From assembly GCF_947259345.1 (NCBI RefSeq), contig NZ_CAMYLS010000009.1, positions 1 to 64,000 on the forward strand: 64,000 bases of DNA, written 5' to 3'. Below are positions 61,755 to 64,000 of this stretch, in pieces; within the stretch, counting starts at the first letter, position 1, and every line of letters starts with the position of its first letter. Under the pieces are notes generated by a model, which was not told where the DNA came from, ran no database searches, and saw nothing but the letters and a program-made list of their open reading frames with translations. The stretch is from an uncultured Maricaulis sp. Lineage in GTDB: Bacteria > Pseudomonadota > Alphaproteobacteria > Caulobacterales > Maricaulaceae. The position numbers were made by a program, and so were the translations under genes.

Positions 61755-63158
61755 CTAGTCCAGCGCCTTGACGATGCTTTCGGTCATCTTCTTGGCGTCG
61801 CCCAGCAGCATCATCGTGTTGTCGCGGAAGAAGAGCGGGTTTTCGACGCCGGCATAGCCGGAGCCCAGCGAGCGCTTGATGAAGAAGACGGTGCGCGCCT
61901 TCCAGACCTGCAGCACCGGCATGCCATAGATCGGCGAGCCGGGATCATCCTCGGCGGCCGGATTGGTGACGTCATTGGCGCCGATCACGAAGGCCACATC
62001 GGCATTGGAGAAATCGGAATTGATATCCTCCAGCTCGAAGACCTCGTCATAGGGGACATTGGCTTCGGCCAGCAGGACATTCATGTGGCCCGGCATCCGC
62101 CCGGCAACCGGGTGGATGGCATAGGCCACGTCGACGCCTTCGGCCTTCAACATGTCGGCCATTTCCTTGAGCGCATGCTGGGCCTGGGCGACGGCCATGC
62201 CATAGCCCGGCACGATGATGACCTTGCCGGCATTCTTCATCACGAAGGCGGCGTCATCGGCCGAGCCCTGTTTGGCATTGCCCTGCGGTCCGGCAGCCGC
62301 AGCGGCGTCACCGCTCTCGCCAAACCCGCCCAGGATGACCGAGATGAAGGAGCGGTTCATGCCCTTGCACATGATGTAGGACAGGATCGCGCCGGAGGAA
62401 CCGACTAGCGCGCCGGTGACCAGCAGTGCGGTATTTTCCAGCGTGAATCCGAGCGCCGCGGCAGCCCAGCCGGAATAGGAGTTCAGCATCGACACCACGA
62501 CCGGCATGTCGGCGCCGCCGATCGGGATGATCAGGGTCACGCCGAGCACCAGGGCCGCCAAGGTGATCAGCCAGAAGGCCGTCTTGGCGTCGCCGCCCGA
62601 GGCCATCAGGAAGGCCATCATGATGATGATGAAGCCGCCGATGGCGATGTTCAGCAGGTGACGGGCCGGCAGCATGATCGGCGCGCCGGACATATTCCCG
62701 TTCAGCTTGGCAAAGGCGATAACCGAGCCCGAGAAGGTGATGGCCCCGATCGCCGTGCCCATGGACAGCTCGAACAGGGAGAGATGTTTGAGATCGCCCA
62801 TCGCGTCGGCGATGTGGAAGGCACCGGGTGCATAGAGCGCAGCGGCCGCAACCAGCACGGCAGCGAGGCCGACCAGTGAGTGGAAGGCGGCAACCAGTTG
62901 CGGCATGGCGGTCATCGGGACACGCCGGGCGATGATCGCACCGATGCCACCACCAATCATCACGCCGCCAATGATCAGGGCGATCGAGGCCCCGTCCAGA
63001 TTGACCGCGAGCAGAGTGGTGACAATGGCGATCGCCATGCCGGCCATGCCGAACAGATTGCCGCGCCGCGCGGTTTCCGGGTTGGACAGGCCCCGCAGGG
63101 CGAAGATGAAGAGAATGCCGGAGCCCAGATAGAGCAGGGCAGCGAGATTGGCTGACAT
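61755..63158 (-). CDS. pntB: NAD(P) transhydrogenase subunit beta
   Basis: A 467-residue membrane subunit of the proton-translocating transhydrogenase. The first 270 residues hold about nine helices. The C-terminal NADP-binding domain III includes VIIVPGYGMAVAQAQHAL, HPVAGRMPGHMNVLLAEA and ANDVTNPAAEDDPGSPI. The enzyme makes NADPH from NADH and NADP+ using the proton gradient. It is the last gene of a three-gene pnt operon. Confidence 0.96.
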   Translation of the reverse strand: MSANLAALLYLGSGILFIFALRGLSNPETARRGNLFGMAGMAIAIVTTLLAVNLDGASIALIIGGVMIGGGIGAIIARRVPMTAMPQLVAAFHSLVGLAAVLVAAAALYAPGAFHIADAMGDLKHLSLFELSMGTAIGAITFSGSVIAFAKLNGNMSGAPIMLPARHLLNIAIGGFIIIMMAFLMASGGDAKTAFWLITLAALVLGVTLIIPIGGADMPVVVSMLNSYSGWAAAALGFTLENTALLVTGALVGSSGAILSYIMCKGMNRSFISVILGGFGESGDAAAAAGPQGNAKQGSADDAAFVMKNAGKVIIVPGYGMAVAQAQHALKEMADMLKAEGVDVAYAIHPVAGRMPGHMNVLLAEANVPYDEVFELEDINSDFSNADVAFVIGANDVTNPAAEDDPGSPIYGMPVLQVWKARTVFFIKRSLGSGYAGVENPLFFRDNTMMLLGDAKKMTESIVKALD

Positions 63159-63160
63159 GT

Positions 63161-63499
63161 CTAGCGCTCCTTCTTCTTGTACATGGCGAGCATGCGCCGG
63201 GTGACGAGGAAGCCGCCGAATATGTTCACACTGGCAAGGATGATGGCGATGAAGCCGAGCCCGCGCGAGAAGCCGGCCCCTTCGGTCTGTGCTGCCGTGG
63301 CGGCAACTTCACCGGAACCGGTCGCGGTCGCTGTGGCGGCCAGAAGGGCGCCAACGATGATGACCGAGGAAATGGCATTGGTAACGGCCATCAGCGGCGT
63401 GTGCAGGGCCGGGGTCACCGACCAGACGACGTAATAGCCCACGAAGACCGCCAGGACGAAAATCGCCAGGCGGAAGATGACGGGATCAACGGCTTCCAT
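63161..63499 (-). CDS. pntA2: NAD(P) transhydrogenase subunit alpha-2
   Basis: A 112-residue membrane segment with three helices. VVWSVTPALHTPLMAVTNAISSVIIVGAL and IILASVNIFGGFLVTRRMLAMYKK are characteristic of the alpha-2 part. The split of PntA into alpha-1 and alpha-2 chains is usual in alphaproteobacteria. Two bases separate it from pntB and two from the alpha-1 gene. Confidence 0.95.
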   Translation of the reverse strand: MEAVDPVIFRLAIFVLAVFVGYYVVWSVTPALHTPLMAVTNAISSVIIVGALLAATATATGSGEVAATAAQTEGAGFSRGLGFIAIILASVNIFGGFLVTRRMLAMYKKKER

Positions 63500-63501
63500 G
63501 A

Positions 63502-64000
63502 TCAGGACTCCTTTTTCGTCAGGCTCGGATGCACGACGGCACCATCCTTGGTCAGCGCCATGCCCTGGATGACTTCATCATCCCAATGCGGGGCGAGGCC
63601 GCCTTCCTCATTGACGAGGAGCGGCAGGAGATTGGCGAGATTCTTGGCGTAAAGGGCCGAGGCGTCGGCGGCGAGCCGTCCGGGCAGATTGCCATAGCCG
63701 GCGATCTTGACGCCCTTGTGCTCGACGACCTCGTCGACCTTGGTCAGTTCGCAATTACCGCCATTGGGAGCGGCCAGATCAATGATCACCGAGCCCGGCT
63801 TCATGCTCTCGACCATGGCCTTGGTGACCAAGGTCGGGGCCGGGCGGCCCGGGATCAGGGCGGTGGTGATGACAATGTCCTGCTTGGCGATATGGCTGGC
63901 CACCAGCTCGGCCTGTTTGGCTTGGTATTCCTTGGACATTTCCTTGGCATAACCGCCGGCGGTCTCGGCCTGCTTGAATTCCTCATCCTCGACAGCGACG
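63502..64000 (-). CDS. pntA1: NAD(P) transhydrogenase subunit alpha-1 (5' part beyond the window)
   Basis: The C-terminal end of the NAD-binding subunit; the rest lies beyond base 64000. The visible part includes EYQAKQAELVASHIAKQDIVITTALIPGRPAPTLVT, IDLAAPNGGNCELT and the YGNLPGRLAADASALYAKNLANLL block, all typical of alpha-1. It is open to the window edge with no start codon seen. Confidence 0.93.
   Translation of the reverse strand, partial: VAVEDEEFKQAETAGGYAKEMSKEYQAKQAELVASHIAKQDIVITTALIPGRPAPTLVTKAMVESMKPGSVIIDLAAPNGGNCELTKVDEVVEHKGVKIAGYGNLPGRLAADASALYAKNLANLLPLLVNEEGGLAPHWDDEVIQGMALTKDGAVVHPSLTKKES

Noticed and set aside
1-64000. CRISPR arrays, tRNAs, rRNAs, prophage and insertion sequences
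   Set aside because: No regular repeat-spacer array, tRNA-like cloverleaf, transposase or phage gene was found by reading. A dedicated scan (tRNAscan-SE, CRISPR finder) could still detect a missed short feature.

Overview
The window reads as about 64 kb of chromosome from a high-GC alphaproteobacterium of the Caulobacterales/Maricaulales type, most likely a Maricaulis relative. Lineage markers are the CtrA-degradation regulator RcdA with a DUF1192 gene beside it, the DUF1013 cell-cycle regulator TrcR, a COQ9 homologue, the three-gene pntA1-pntA2-pntB transhydrogenase, the cysteine-free L31 and many short Gly/Ala-rich lipoproteins. No tRNA, rRNA, CRISPR, prophage or insertion sequence was recognised. 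Gene assignments rest on reading motifs in the translations, not on database searches.

Layout. 1-7.3 kb: a REP-like repeat, an RhlG-like reductase, small lipoproteins, a periplasmic M16 peptidase, a PhnA/YjdM protein and an AraC-type regulator with a membrane N-terminus. 7.4-10.8 kb: a MacA/MacB export operon whose MacA carries an inserted Spy-like segment. 10.8-16.4 kb: a seven-PAS histidine kinase diverging from an orphan two-domain peptide ABC ATPase. 16.4-20 kb: an M16 lipoprotein peptidase and an FKBP lipoprotein. 20-23.3 kb: two tandem TadG-like von Willebrand A proteins. 23.4-26.6 kb: an ArgE-like deacylase, then a sulfolipid gene (sqdB) with a small zinc-ribbon membrane protein. 27-30.5 kb: gap-pgk-fba, a glycolytic cluster. 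31-36 kb: thiE, a Sel1-repeat protein, efp, a SuhB-like phosphatase, an MddA-like methyltransferase and an azoreductase. 36.4-38.4 kb: a stator-like MotA/TolQ plus OmpA pair.

38.4-39.7 kb is the clearest accessory patch: an AT-rich membrane-protein gene, a large nested inverted repeat and a ccdAB toxin-antitoxin pair with a near-consensus promoter. 39.8-42.9 kb carries rpmE, rcdA, a DUF1192 gene, a quinone oxidoreductase, a candidate terminated small RNA or attenuator, and trcR. 43-50.7 kb holds a dehydrogenase, a TPR protein, two YdcH-type proteins, ubiX, a four-gene envelope cluster led by a repeat-containing VWA protein, and a GGDEF cyclase. 50.8-55.2 kb has purEK, a phosphoesterase, an alternative oxidase, coq9 and rpsU. 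55.3-64 kb has a NatAB-type exporter, DinB, DksA-like, 2-oxoglutarate oxygenase and methyltransferase genes, a small SFPD-repeat protein and the pnt operon, which runs off the right edge.

The observations most worth following are rpsU, which appears to start at an AUC codon; the SFPD-repeat protein, which looks like the 7(1) septoil-knot family; the chimeric MacA; the leader or small RNA upstream of trcR; and the intergenic inverted repeats at 0.3, 34.6 and 39.0 kb. No complete new defence or mobile system is evident.
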